NCBI GenBank assembly: GCA_026692665.1
Contig: JAPLOF010000053.1
Coordinates: 1-64,000, forward strand
Source: Planctomycetota bacterium
GTDB taxonomy: Bacteria > Planctomycetota > UBA1135 > GCA-002686595
Reading direction: 5' to 3'
DNA: 64,000 nucleotides
The stretch's first letter is position 1. Every line of letters starts with the position of its first letter. The notes under the pieces are model-generated. The model saw only the letters and a program-made list of their open reading frames with translations, did no database searches and was not told the DNA's origin. A program made the translations under genes and the position numbers. Of this stretch, positions 44,793 to 52,891 are shown piece by piece.

Positions 44793-45766
44793 CAGCGTCC
44801 CTGACCGCCCGGCGCACGGTAGATCAGGACCGCTCGCTCGCCCATCTCGCCCGGCAGCCGGTGCTCGCACACGGTGTCGAGCTTGAAGCCGAGGCGCTCG
44901 GCCTCGCGCTCGGCGGCGCGCACTTCGCGCGACCACGACGGCCCCTTGAGCATGACGAGGTCCTTCAGCGCATGCCGCACCTTGCGCAGCGTGCGCACGT
45001 TCTCGCGCACGGAGCTCACGGCGCGCATCAGCACGACGTCGGCCGGGGCCCGCGCCAGGTGATCCTCGCCGCGCGCCCACACCGCCTTCACGTTCTTCGT
45101 TCCGAGCTTCGCGATCGCCGCCTCGAGGAAGTCCACGCGCTTGCGCGTGGAGTCGAGCACCGTCATCCGCGTCTCCCGCTCCGCCATCGCGATCGGAAGC
45201 CCGGGGAACCCGGCGCCGGAGCCCAGGTCGAGCACCGCCTTGCCGAAGAGCGGCACGTACTGCGTCACCCGCCACGAGTCGAGGTAGTGCTTGGCCGCCA
45301 TTTCCCGCGGCTCGACGATGGCCGTGAGGTTGACCTCGCGATTCTGTTCCTGCAGGAAGCGGGCGTGCAGCGCATACGCGTCGAGGACGCGCGGCTCGAT
45401 GTCCATCCCCTGGAAGGCCCACTCGAGCGCGGCGCGCAACTCGTCGAGGCTCGAGACGAGCGACTCCGGCCGGCCAGCCAGGTCGTCGACCTCGACCGCG
45501 GCTTCGGGCTCCCCGGCGATCGCTTCGTCCGGCGCGCCGCGCTCGGGTTCGTCCTGCCCCGCGCCCGCGGGTTGGTCCTGCACCGCGCCCGCGGGTTGGC
45601 CCTGCACCGCGCCCGCGGGTTGGCCCTGCGCCGCGCCCGCGGGCTCGCCGGCCGGGACACGGCCGGCGTCCGTCGACCCCGCCGGCGTCGGCGCGGCGGA
45701 CGTCGTCGGCTTGTCGTCGGGATCCGGATCTCCGGGACCGGTCCCCCGTCGGGCTCTCTTGGGCAT
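44792..45766 (-). CDS. rsmG: 16S rRNA (guanine527-N7)-methyltransferase
   Basis: 324 residues, of which the first 105 are a low-complexity extension and the rest a standard RsmG of about 215. The core has EQNREVNLTAIVEPREMAAKHYLDS (about 142-166), the SAM loop VLDLGSGAGFPGLPIA (about 179-194), and the second strand MTVLDSTRKRVDFL. It methylates G527 of 16S rRNA; loss gives low-level streptomycin resistance in other bacteria. The extension contains four copies of an eight-residue PAGAVQGQ-like unit. Another candidate start at about M121 (GMDIEPRVLDAY) would remove it. tRNA-Trp lies 98 bp upstream on the same strand. Confidence 0.9.
   Translation of the reverse strand: MPKRARRGTGPGDPDPDDKPTTSAAPTPAGSTDAGRVPAGEPAGAAQGQPAGAVQGQPAGAVQDQPAGAGQDEPERGAPDEAIAGEPEAAVEVDDLAGRPESLVSSLDELRAALEWAFQGMDIEPRVLDAYALHARFLQEQNREVNLTAIVEPREMAAKHYLDSWRVTQYVPLFGKAVLDLGSGAGFPGLPIAMAERETRMTVLDSTRKRVDFLEAAIAKLGTKNVKAVWARGEDHLARAPADVVLMRAVSSVRENVRTLRKVRHALKDLVMLKGPSWSREVRAAEREAERLGFKLDTVCEHRLPGEMGERAVLIYRAPGGQGR
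45560..45655 (-). repeat. 24-bp tandem repeat within rsmG
   Basis: Four consecutive 24-bp units beginning CGCGCCCGCGGGTTGG at 45560, 45584, 45608 and 45632, the last degenerate at its 3' side. They encode the repeating octapeptide (Q-x-QPAGA-x) of the N-terminal extension of rsmG. Being in-frame, copy number can change without frameshift. Confidence 0.85.
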
Positions 45767-45864
45767 CGAGCGGGCCTGTTCTGCGGGCCTGTCGCGGACA
45801 GGGCGGCGGGGACTTGGATCGGCGAGGGAGGGCGGGTCGTTCGGCGCGCGAACGGCCGTGGACT

Positions 45865-45940
45865 GGCAGGCCAGGAAGGATTCGAACCTTCAACCTACTG
45901 ATTTGGAATCAGTCGCTCTAACCGTTGGAGCTACTGGCCT
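45865..45940 (-). tRNA. tRNA-Trp (anticodon CCA)
   Basis: Minus strand; acceptor stem AGGCCAG/CTGGCCT, D-stem GCTC/GAGC, anticodon stem ACTGA/TCAGT with loop TTCCAAA, T-arm GAAGG TTCGAAT CCTTC, discriminator G and encoded CCA. It is divergent from pcnB (94 bp) and upstream of rsmG. Confidence 0.96.
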
Positions 45941-46034
45941 GCGCGAAGGCCGGGGAGATTACTCCGCGCGCGCGACGAGGACAAGGCGGCCAGTAGGCTG
46001 CCGTGCTGTCCGATCGCTACAGTGCCCCACGTCG

Positions 46035-47459
46035 ATGACCCACCGCTCTTCCCCGTCCTCTCACGAATCCTCCGCGCCCGGCCCCGAGCCGCGGGCGCTT
46101 CCCACGGGGCAGGGCCCCCGCGTCCTGTCCGCCGATTCGATCCCGCGTGACGCGCTGGACGCGGATGCGCTGCGGGTCGTCGCGCGGCTCGAGCGCGAGG
46201 GCTTCGAGGCCTACCTGGTGGGCGGATGCGTCCGCGACCTGCTCGTCGGTCGTACGCCCAAGGACTTCGACGTCGCGACGAGCGCGCACCCGCGCCAGAT
46301 CAAGCGGCTGTTCCGCAACGCGCGCGTGATCGGCCGGCGCTTCAAGCTCGTGCACGTCGTCTACGGCCAGCACATCGTCGAGACCGCGACGTTCCGCAGC
46401 GATCCGCTCTCGACCGAGGCCGAGTCGGAGTTGGGCGGGAGTGCCGCGGAAGAACCCGAGGAGCACACGCGCGAGGCGCTGGACGACCTCCTGATCACCG
46501 AGGACAACGAGTTCGGCACCGCGGAGCAGGACGCCCGCCGGCGCGACTTCACGGTGAACGGACTGTTCCTCGACCCGATGCGCAACGTCATCCTCGACTA
46601 CGTCGGCGGGATCGACGATCTCGAGCGCAACGTCCTGCGCACGATCGGCGACCCGCGCAAGCGGATGGCCGAGGACCCGGTGCGGATCCTGCGCGCGATC
46701 AAGTTCGCGACGCGCCTCGGCTTCCGCATCGACGAACGCACGTGGGAGGCGATGATCGACAACGCGCCGCGCCTCGCGCGCTCGGCTCCGCCGCGCGTGC
46801 TCGAGGAAATCCTGCGCCTCATGCGCAGCGGCACGGCGCTGGGCTCGTTCCGCATGCTGCGCGCTTGCGGAGCCCTGAGTGTCGTGCTGCCCGCGGTCGA
46901 TCAGTTCCTCGGCGACCCCGACGACGCCGCGGCGCAGCCGCGCGCCGAGACGTTCTGGCGCCTGCTGGAGGCGCTCGACAGCGACGTGCACCAGGGGTTC
47001 CTGCCCACGACCGCCGTCTGCATCGCGCTGCTCTACCTGCGCATCATCGAGCGCGAGGCCGATCCCGCGACACGCGAGGGCCCGGGCGTGCCGCCCGATC
47101 TCCTGACGGTCACGGGCGAAGTGCTCGAGCCGATCGCGTTCCAGACGCGGCTGCCGCGCAAGGACACGGCGCGCGCGCAGCGGATCGTGTTCCAGCAGCG
47201 GCGCTTCACGCAGGTCGCGACGAAACGGTTCCGGCCGCTCCTCTTCCTGCGCAGCGAGGACTTCCCCGAAGCCCTGGAGCTCTTCCGCCTGCGCGTGTCC
47301 GCGCGCGGTCAGGGCTGGGATCTCTACGAAGGCTGGCGCGACCGCTACCGGCGCCTCCTGTCCGCTCCGCCGAGCGAGGTCGAGGCCGAATTCGGCCCCG
47401 ATGCCGGCCCTGCCCCGCGCCGCCGAAGGCGCCGTGGGCGCCGCCCCCCGCCGGCCTGA
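46035..47459 (+). CDS. pcnB: Poly(A) polymerase
   Basis: 474 residues. Class II nucleotidyltransferase that adds 3' A-tails or repairs CCA ends. Signature VARLEREGFEAYLVGGCVRDLLVGRTPKDFDVATSAHP (about 48-85) contains the catalytic DFD; RRDFTVNGLFLDP is at about 173-185, followed by EDPVRILRAIKFATRLGFRIDE. The C-terminal tail RRRRRRGRRPPPA is as basic as in E. coli PcnB rather than in CCA-adding enzymes, supporting poly(A) polymerase over tRNA nucleotidyltransferase. The start at 46035 was chosen because 30 residues of Ser/Pro-rich leader precede the first conserved helix. The following 300 bp hold no gene. Confidence 0.9.
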   Translation: MTHRSSPSSHESSAPGPEPRALPTGQGPRVLSADSIPRDALDADALRVVARLEREGFEAYLVGGCVRDLLVGRTPKDFDVATSAHPRQIKRLFRNARVIGRRFKLVHVVYGQHIVETATFRSDPLSTEAESELGGSAAEEPEEHTREALDDLLITEDNEFGTAEQDARRRDFTVNGLFLDPMRNVILDYVGGIDDLERNVLRTIGDPRKRMAEDPVRILRAIKFATRLGFRIDERTWEAMIDNAPRLARSAPPRVLEEILRLMRSGTALGSFRMLRACGALSVVLPAVDQFLGDPDDAAAQPRAETFWRLLEALDSDVHQGFLPTTAVCIALLYLRIIEREADPATREGPGVPPDLLTVTGEVLEPIAFQTRLPRKDTARAQRIVFQQRRFTQVATKRFRPLLFLRSEDFPEALELFRLRVSARGQGWDLYEGWRDRYRRLLSAPPSEVEAEFGPDAGPAPRRRRRRGRRPPPA

Positions 47460-47539
47460 TCCGGGCCACTCCGGAAGCCGACGCTCGGCCCTGCGGCCGG
47501 CCCGCGATTTCTTCTCCCCGTCCTCCGCCCGGAAGCAGG

Positions 47540-47775
47540 GGTAGATTTCGACCGGTTCGGATGGTGCACGACCTTCCGGGGACGCCGACAGACCTTCGAG
47601 GCCCATGGGACCGGGTGCGCCGCGGCAATGCGGTGGCTGCGGTGCGCGAGAAGCCCGGTGAAGGTGTGTGGCTGGCGCCCCCGCGCGGGGAAGGTCGTGC
47701 CCTTCGCCCAGGAGACTGGACGAGCCGCCAGGCCGGCGGGGTGAAACTCCCCGTCCGGCCCGGCCCCTAACCCCC
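47540..47775 (+). ncRNA. Candidate structured RNA or 3' leader/trailer, hairpin-rich
   Basis: No coding region with plausible composition occurs in this stretch after pcnB. It contains a strong stem GGCCGG-CGGGG/CCCCG-T-CCGGCC around loop TGAAACT (47730-47760), a CCAGGAGACTGG palindrome (47707-47718), GCGCCCCCGCGCGGGGAAGG, and others, and is followed directly by an intrinsic-type terminator on the same strand. The elements resemble parts of a cobalamin riboswitch (GGTGAA, CCCCCGC, GGGAAGG, CAGGAGAC) but the essential CTGT and CACTGG blocks are missing, and no plus-strand gene follows. The identity is unknown; it could also be a long pcnB 3'-UTR. Confidence 0.35.
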
Positions 47776-47807
47776 AGGGGGCGGTTCCTCAGGCGGAACC
47801 GCTCCCT
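47776..47807 (+). terminator. Intrinsic-type terminator after the noncoding region
   Basis: Thirteen-bp stem with one G-T pair: AGGGGGCGGTTCC (47776-47788) against GGAACCGCTCCCT (47795-47807) with loop TCAGGC, followed by GTTCTCTTT. It ends plus-strand transcription from pcnB or the candidate RNA. The stop codon of the BatD-like gene lies inside its loop, so on the minus strand it could also act as a terminator for that gene. Confidence 0.7.
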
Positions 47808-49024
47808 GTTCTCTTTCCCTGGGAGCGGAGACGCCAGACCGCCCACCCGCCGAGTGCGAGCGCCAGGCCGAGCCCCCCGAGCAGGAGCGCGGCTCGCAGG
47901 CCGAAGCGCGCTGGGGCCGGTACGAGCGAGTTCGGCGTCCCCGGCTCGCCGGGGGGCAGGTCGATCGGGAGCGTCTCCACGACCTGGTAGCGGCCGGGAG
48001 GCCGGGGGTCGAAGAACGAAAGTGGGATCGCCGGGATGCGGCGAGCATCCGGGGAGCGGCGCTCGAGATCGAATGTCAGCCGACGCCGCGCGTGCCCGCG
48101 GTCGTCGAGCACCCCGAGAACTCCGAAGCCCGGAAAGCTCGCGGCGTCCGGCGCGAGCACGTCCGCGAGATCCCCATCGCCCTGGATCGTGAGCACGACG
48201 CGCCCGGCACGACGGGGCTCGCCCGCCGGCCAATCGGCTTGCGCCTCGATCTGGAAGTTCCCCACCGCGCCGTGGAAGCCCGGGGGCCGGCCCGCATCGG
48301 GCAGCGGCGCGACGGCGATCTCGAGGTCGCGTCCCGCGACGAAGGCGTCGCAGCGCTCGGTCGGCGTGCGGCCGTTCACGAAATCGTCGGTGAAGCCCAG
48401 TCCGTGGGCGAAGTGCAACCGCGGCCCCTCGAGGCGCAAGATCCCGCTCGAGCGCTCGACGCGGCGGACTTCGAGAGCGAAGACGCGGAACGCCCGGCCG
48501 TTCACGATCCGATCGGGCTGGCGTCGCGCGTGCGCGATCCGGTCGTTGCGCGCGATCGTGACCCGCTCCTCGGGCCCGATCGTCACGAAGGCGCGAGTCA
48601 GCGCCAGGGAGTCGGCATCGTCGAGCCAGGGAGCCTCGATCTGCACGGGCACGTCGAGCGGCCGGCGAAAGAGCGGGATCACGTTCTCCGCGAGGAACAC
48701 CGCGTCGAAACCGAAGCGCGTCTCGATCGCGAGCAGCTCGCCGACGAACCCGGTCTCGTGCGCCGCGCTGACCTCCACGAAGACTCGGCCCTGGCTGGTC
48801 TCGTCCCGCGCACCGGCCGACCCCGAGAGCCACTCCACGGGCGCGAGGACCTCGCCGTCCAGGGACACCGATCCGGCGGGCAGGGACGTCGGCCGCGAGC
48901 CCGTCTGCGGATCGGCCGCCCAGCCGTGCGCGGCGAGGACCAGGATTGCGATCAGGAGCGCGACCGGGACGACCGCCGCGGATCGGGCCGCGCGCGCGCG
49001 GGTCGGACGCAGGACGGCGCGCAC
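47789..49024 (-). CDS. BatD-like (oxygen-tolerance) secreted membrane protein
   Basis: 411 residues from a GTG start. A signal-anchor helix (AAVVPVALLIAILVLAAHGWA, about 13-33), then beta-sandwich units typical of BatD: VFVEVSAAHETGFVGELLAIETRFGFDAVFLAENVIPLF (about 72-110), GRAFRVFALEVRRVERSSGILRLEGPRLHF (about 165-195), FQIEAQADWPAGEPRRAGRVVLTIQG (about 250-275), and a C-terminal helix (GLRAALLLGGLGLALALGGWAVWRL). BatD works with BatA, BatB and BatC in Bacteroides aerotolerance, but none of those is in this window. GTG at 49024 starts just before the helix; upstream ATGs give a longer leader with low similarity. Divergent from the thioredoxin-fold gene (202 bp). Confidence 0.75.
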   Translation of the reverse strand: MRAVLRPTRARAARSAAVVPVALLIAILVLAAHGWAADPQTGSRPTSLPAGSVSLDGEVLAPVEWLSGSAGARDETSQGRVFVEVSAAHETGFVGELLAIETRFGFDAVFLAENVIPLFRRPLDVPVQIEAPWLDDADSLALTRAFVTIGPEERVTIARNDRIAHARRQPDRIVNGRAFRVFALEVRRVERSSGILRLEGPRLHFAHGLGFTDDFVNGRTPTERCDAFVAGRDLEIAVAPLPDAGRPPGFHGAVGNFQIEAQADWPAGEPRRAGRVVLTIQGDGDLADVLAPDAASFPGFGVLGVLDDRGHARRRLTFDLERRSPDARRIPAIPLSFFDPRPPGRYQVVETLPIDLPPGEPGTPNSLVPAPARFGLRAALLLGGLGLALALGGWAVWRLRSQGKRTGSGSA

Positions 49025-49086
49025 GGACGGCCTAGACGCGCGAGGCGGACGGAAGGGGCGCCGCGGGGGACGACATGGGGCTCTTT

Positions 49087-49123
49087 GTAGTGGAAGTCCT
49101 GTCGGCAGACTACCGGCCACTAC
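49087..49123. promoter_or_regulatory. Nested inverted repeat between divergent genes
   Basis: GTAGTGG (49087-49093) and CCACTAC (49117-49123) enclose a second AGTC/GACT pair, and GCGCACTGCA is followed by a GCGCACTCCA repeat a few bases on. It sits in the 202-bp region between two divergent genes and could be a regulator site; evidence is position and symmetry only. Confidence 0.2.
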
Positions 49124-49226
49124 TGCGCACTGCAGCGCACTCCAGCCCGCTCCTCGCGACTCCCTCACGCTCCGGCTACGGTGATCCGGAATCCAAGACG
49201 CCCTCCCCGCCGGAGCCTCACGCGCC

Positions 49227-51596
49227 ATGACCAGAATCCCGACCCCGATCCTCGCGTTCGCCTGCGCCACCGGCGGGCTCCTCGTCCCGGCAGCCTCCGC
49301 CCAGGTCAGCGGGTCCGGCCCGGGTGGCGACCCCGCGCGCCAGGCCCCCCTCCCGGCCGGCGCGGGTCCCGACGGCGGGCCGCGCGTCGGTCGCGAGGAG
49401 ATGTGGTACGCGCCCACGGCGGAGGACTGGAAGAAGCCGGTCCTCATCACCTGGCAGCGGACCTACGCGGACGCCCTCGCGGTCAGTCAGGCGACCGGCA
49501 AGCCGATCCTCGTGTGCGTGAACATGGACGGCGAGATCGCCAGCGAGCACTACGCCGGCGTGCGCTACCGGGAGCCCGAGAAGGCCAGGCTCTACGAGCC
49601 CTACGTGTGCGTGATCGCCTCGGTGTACCGCCACACCCCGCGCGACTACGACGAGGAAGGGCGTCGCATCCCCTGCCCGCGGTTCGGCACGGTGACCTGC
49701 GGCGAGCACATCGCGATCGAGCCGGGGCTCTTCGACAAGTTCATGGACGACAAGCGGATCGCCCCGCGCCACATCGCGATCGAGCCGACGAAGCAGGAGG
49801 CCGAGACCTTCGACGTCTACTACGCCTGGGACACGGATTCGGTGTTCGGCGCGATCCGGAAGGCCATCGAGGAGCGCCCCGCGCCGCCGCCGCCGCCCAC
49901 GATCGACCGCCGCATCGAAGAGCGCGTCGCGAGCCGCGACGTCGTCGATCGCATGGCGACGGAAGCCGCCTACCGGGATGGCCAGCGCGACGAGCGGCGT
50001 GCGCTCCTCGCCGCCGCCATCGCGGCCGGGGATCCGCCGCCGGTCGACCTCCTGCGCCTGGCGGTCTTCGGTCTCGATCGCGACGCGGCGAAGCTCGCGC
50101 GCGAGGCTCTGGCGCGCACGAACTCGGAGACGGCGGTCGACCTGATCGCCGAGGCGCTCCGCGCGCCGCTGGAGGCGAACGAGCGCGAGGCGCTGGTCGC
50201 GTCGCTCGGACGCATCGGCGCGACCTCTCCGCGCGCGCGGACTCTCTTCGCGGTTTACGAGGGCCTCGCCGGCAAGACGACGACGGTCGACCTGGACGCC
50301 TGGTCGAAGGCGCTCTCGGGCGCGGTCGCACCGGCCCCGATCGTCGAGCGCTACACGATCGAGTCGCAGCTCGAGCTGCAGGTCGAAGCCGCGCAGCGCA
50401 GCAGCGCGCAAGTCGACGACCGCGGCGCGGCACGTCTGGCGCTGGCGGAGTCGTACCTCGAGCTCGCGGCGGACTCGAAGACCTCGCGCCGCTACGCCAA
50501 GGTGCTCTACGAGGACGCGCGCAGCACCGCGCTCGCGGCGGAGGCGGCGGGATCGAAGGGCTGGCGCGCCGATGCGACGCTGGCGCTCGCCAACGCGGCC
50601 CTGGGCGACGCGGACGAGTCGCTGCGCCGCGCCGAGGCGGCCGTGGCCGCGATGCCGCCCGAGTCGAACGGCTGGCAGTCCATGGCCGTGCTGGCGCTCT
50701 TCGCCGATGCACGGCAGCAGGCGATCTCCAAGGCGATGCGCGCCAAGCAGGACTGGCCGCCGCAGTGGCTCTCCGACGTGCACGCCGCCTACGCGGTCCT
50801 GGCGCGGCATCCGTTCGGCACCGACGCGCAAGTCGTCTCGCACTACGACTTCCTGCGCTTCCTCGGCGCCGCGGGCCAGGCGGCCAACGTGCTCGACGCG
50901 GGGCTCGCGCGCTTCCCCGATTCGTGGGTGCTGCACGACCGCTTCCGCACCCGCGTGCTGAACGAGCGCGGCGTCGAAGGTCTCGAGTCGGCCTACGCGG
51001 CGCAGCTCGCGCGCGCCGACGCGCCGCCGAACCTCCCGTCGTACGCCGGCTACGCGGAACTGGTCGCGGCCGAGTTCCATCGCCGCGCGAGTCGCGACGA
51101 CCTCGCGCGCGCCGCGTACGATCGCGGCATCGCCCTGTACGAGCGCTGGATCGCGGCCTCGCCCGACAACCGCAACGCCGGCGATCACTACATCGCGTTG
51201 GCTCTGGCGGGCAAGGCGCGCATGGACCTCGTGCACGGCGACCTCGACGCCGCCCTGCAGGGCATCCTCGCTTCCTTCGAGCGCAAGCCGGAGTCGGCGG
51301 CCAATCCGGACGGCTTGAACCTGTCCCCCGTGGACACGGCGAAGACGCTCCTGGCCAAGCTGCGTTCCGAGAAGCGCGACGACGCGGTGCAGCGCCTCGA
51401 CGCCGCGCTCGCGAGCCTGGACCCGCGGCTGCTCGAGCTGCCGGCCTACGAACGCGCGATCCCGGGCGGTCCGAGTTTCCGCGGCGGCCGCGGCCGGGGC
51501 CCGGGCGGGAATCCCGGCGGCGAGCGGGGCGCCGGACGCGACGAGACCCCGCCCCTCCCGGCGACTCCGCCGCAGAGCGGGGCGCCGAAACGCTGA
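49227..51596 (+). CDS. Secreted thioredoxin-fold protein with TPR domain
   Basis: 789 residues. A signal peptide (ILAFACATGGLLVPAASA, about 8-25) precedes a thioredoxin-like segment (about 65-185) that resembles DUF255/thioredoxin_7 members: WQRTYADALAVSQATGKPILVCVNMDGEIASEHYAG. The CxxC redox motif is absent; the residues at that place are VCVNMDG. Two further Cys lie in IPCPRFGTVTCGEHI. From about 195 to 720 there are helical repeats of TPR type (VDLIAEALRAPLEANEREALVASL; ESYLELAADSKTSRRYAKVLYEDARS; LARFPDSWVLHDRFRTRVL). The C-terminus is Gly/Arg- and Pro-rich (about 750-789). A protein-interaction or chaperone-like role is likely; the redox role is doubtful. Confidence 0.7.
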   Translation: MTRIPTPILAFACATGGLLVPAASAQVSGSGPGGDPARQAPLPAGAGPDGGPRVGREEMWYAPTAEDWKKPVLITWQRTYADALAVSQATGKPILVCVNMDGEIASEHYAGVRYREPEKARLYEPYVCVIASVYRHTPRDYDEEGRRIPCPRFGTVTCGEHIAIEPGLFDKFMDDKRIAPRHIAIEPTKQEAETFDVYYAWDTDSVFGAIRKAIEERPAPPPPPTIDRRIEERVASRDVVDRMATEAAYRDGQRDERRALLAAAIAAGDPPPVDLLRLAVFGLDRDAAKLAREALARTNSETAVDLIAEALRAPLEANEREALVASLGRIGATSPRARTLFAVYEGLAGKTTTVDLDAWSKALSGAVAPAPIVERYTIESQLELQVEAAQRSSAQVDDRGAARLALAESYLELAADSKTSRRYAKVLYEDARSTALAAEAAGSKGWRADATLALANAALGDADESLRRAEAAVAAMPPESNGWQSMAVLALFADARQQAISKAMRAKQDWPPQWLSDVHAAYAVLARHPFGTDAQVVSHYDFLRFLGAAGQAANVLDAGLARFPDSWVLHDRFRTRVLNERGVEGLESAYAAQLARADAPPNLPSYAGYAELVAAEFHRRASRDDLARAAYDRGIALYERWIAASPDNRNAGDHYIALALAGKARMDLVHGDLDAALQGILASFERKPESAANPDGLNLSPVDTAKTLLAKLRSEKRDDAVQRLDAALASLDPRLLELPAYERAIPGGPSFRGGRGRGPGGNPGGERGAGRDETPPLPATPPQSGAPKR

Positions 51597-51699
51597 CGAG
51601 GCGCCGCGCGCAGGCCCGCTGCGCGCGCCACCCGAGTTCGATGGACGGGCCCGGTCGGCGGCGGCGCGCGCGAGCGGGCCCCGGTAGGATGCGCGGATC

Positions 51700-52878
51700 G
51701 TGATCGCAGGCCTCCTCCTCGTCCTACCGGAGTTCGCAAGCGCGAGCACCGCGCCCGCCGTCCGTCCCGAGGAACCGGCCGCGACGTCGGCACCGGCGCA
51801 GAACGGAGCCGAGCCGGCCGACGCCGCGCGCGCGCGGCGCGCCTACGCGCTGCTCAAGGCCTCCGAGCGCAAGGACGTGGCCGACTTCCTGGAGAGCGAA
51901 CTCGAGCACCTGCCCACGTTCCAGATGACGCTCGCGCGCTGGGTCCTCGAGCACCAGGACCGCGACCCGCTGGCCTGGGCATCCGAGACCGAGGCGCCCT
52001 ACTTCGACCCGGCACGGCACGCGCCGGCCCAGCCGATCGCGCGGCATCGTCTCGCCCCGAACGACCCGCGAGCGGTCGCCGCACGGCGCGATCTGCGGGT
52101 CCCCCTCGACCCGCGCGCGTGGACCTACGACTGGAGTTCCGGCGCGATCCTGCACCGCGTCGAAGCCGACACGACCGAGCGCGCCTTCGAGCTCGCGTTG
52201 CGCGGCCTGCCGCCGCGCTTCGACCTGGTGCTGGCGCTCGTCGAGCGCGCTCTCGACGACGGGTCGCAGCGCAAGGCGCACGCCGCCTTCGCTCACGCGT
52301 ACACCGACCGCGCCGGGCTCGTCTATCCCGGGATCACTCTCTACGACGCCTGGAAATCGGGCGCCGAGATCGAGATGCCCGACGTCGACTGCCTGGGGAT
52401 CGTGAACACGCTCCTCGACGATTGGACGACGTGGACCTCCGTCGTGCCCGGAAACAAGCAGGACGCGCTCTACGCACGCATCGCCGAGCTGTTCCAGCCC
52501 GTCCACCGCCAGCGCGAGCTGCGTGCCGCGATCGCGGCGACCTTCCTGCAGGGAGCTCCCGACCTGTGCTGCGGGTACGAAGGCTCGATCGACAACTTCC
52601 ACGCGCTGTGGGAGGACTGCGAGTCCACGCCGGCGAACCTGGGGAAGCGCCTGCCGGACGCGGCGGGATGGACGCAGTTCCTGGCGGATTGGGTGGCCGA
52701 GTGCCACCGGCGCGGCGAGCTCTTCCAGCGCGGAGTCGCGCGGCGCGCGACCCTCGCCGCGGAGGGCGCGGAGATCCGCGCGACGCTGCTGCGCGTGCTC
52801 GAAGAATACGGCGCCTTCGCGCGGCTACGCGAAGCGACGGGAACGAAGGACGAGAATCGGTCGCAGAGCGGCCGCTAG
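51700..52878 (+). CDS. Secreted protein of unknown function
   Basis: 392 residues from a GTG start. The N-terminus (MIAGLLLVLPEFASA) looks like a short signal peptide. After a Pro/Ala/Glu-rich linker (about 18-45) the protein is mostly helical (RRAYALLKASERKDVADFLESELEHL; FDLVLALVERALDDGSQRKAH) with one Tyr/Trp-rich stretch (DPRAWTYDWSSGAILHRVEAD, about 130-150) and a Cys pair (GAPDLCCGYEGSIDNF, about 286-301). I recognised no family. It lies 14 bp before the aldolase gene and may form an operon with it. Confidence 0.55.
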   Translation: MIAGLLLVLPEFASASTAPAVRPEEPAATSAPAQNGAEPADAARARRAYALLKASERKDVADFLESELEHLPTFQMTLARWVLEHQDRDPLAWASETEAPYFDPARHAPAQPIARHRLAPNDPRAVAARRDLRVPLDPRAWTYDWSSGAILHRVEADTTERAFELALRGLPPRFDLVLALVERALDDGSQRKAHAAFAHAYTDRAGLVYPGITLYDAWKSGAEIEMPDVDCLGIVNTLLDDWTTWTSVVPGNKQDALYARIAELFQPVHRQRELRAAIAATFLQGAPDLCCGYEGSIDNFHALWEDCESTPANLGKRLPDAAGWTQFLADWVAECHRRGELFQRGVARRATLAAEGAEIRATLLRVLEEYGAFARLREATGTKDENRSQSGR

Positions 52879-52891
52879 ACAAGGACCCCCC

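Noticed and set aside
47640-47760. Second cobalamin riboswitch
   Set aside because: GGTGAA, CCCCCGC, GGGAAGG and CAGGAGAC are present, but CTGT and CACTGG are missing, spacing is too short, and no plus-strand gene follows.
47540-47807. RNase P RNA or SRP RNA
   Set aside because: None of the conserved RNase P blocks (GAGGAAAGTCC, ACAGAA) or the SRP tetraloop region (GGAAGGAAGCAG-like) could be found on either strand.
49181-51703. Long 840-codon reading in a second frame over the thioredoxin-fold gene
   Set aside because: High GC leaves all frames open; composition (Arg-rich, no hydrophobic core) is typical of shadow frames and it conflicts with the well-supported gene.
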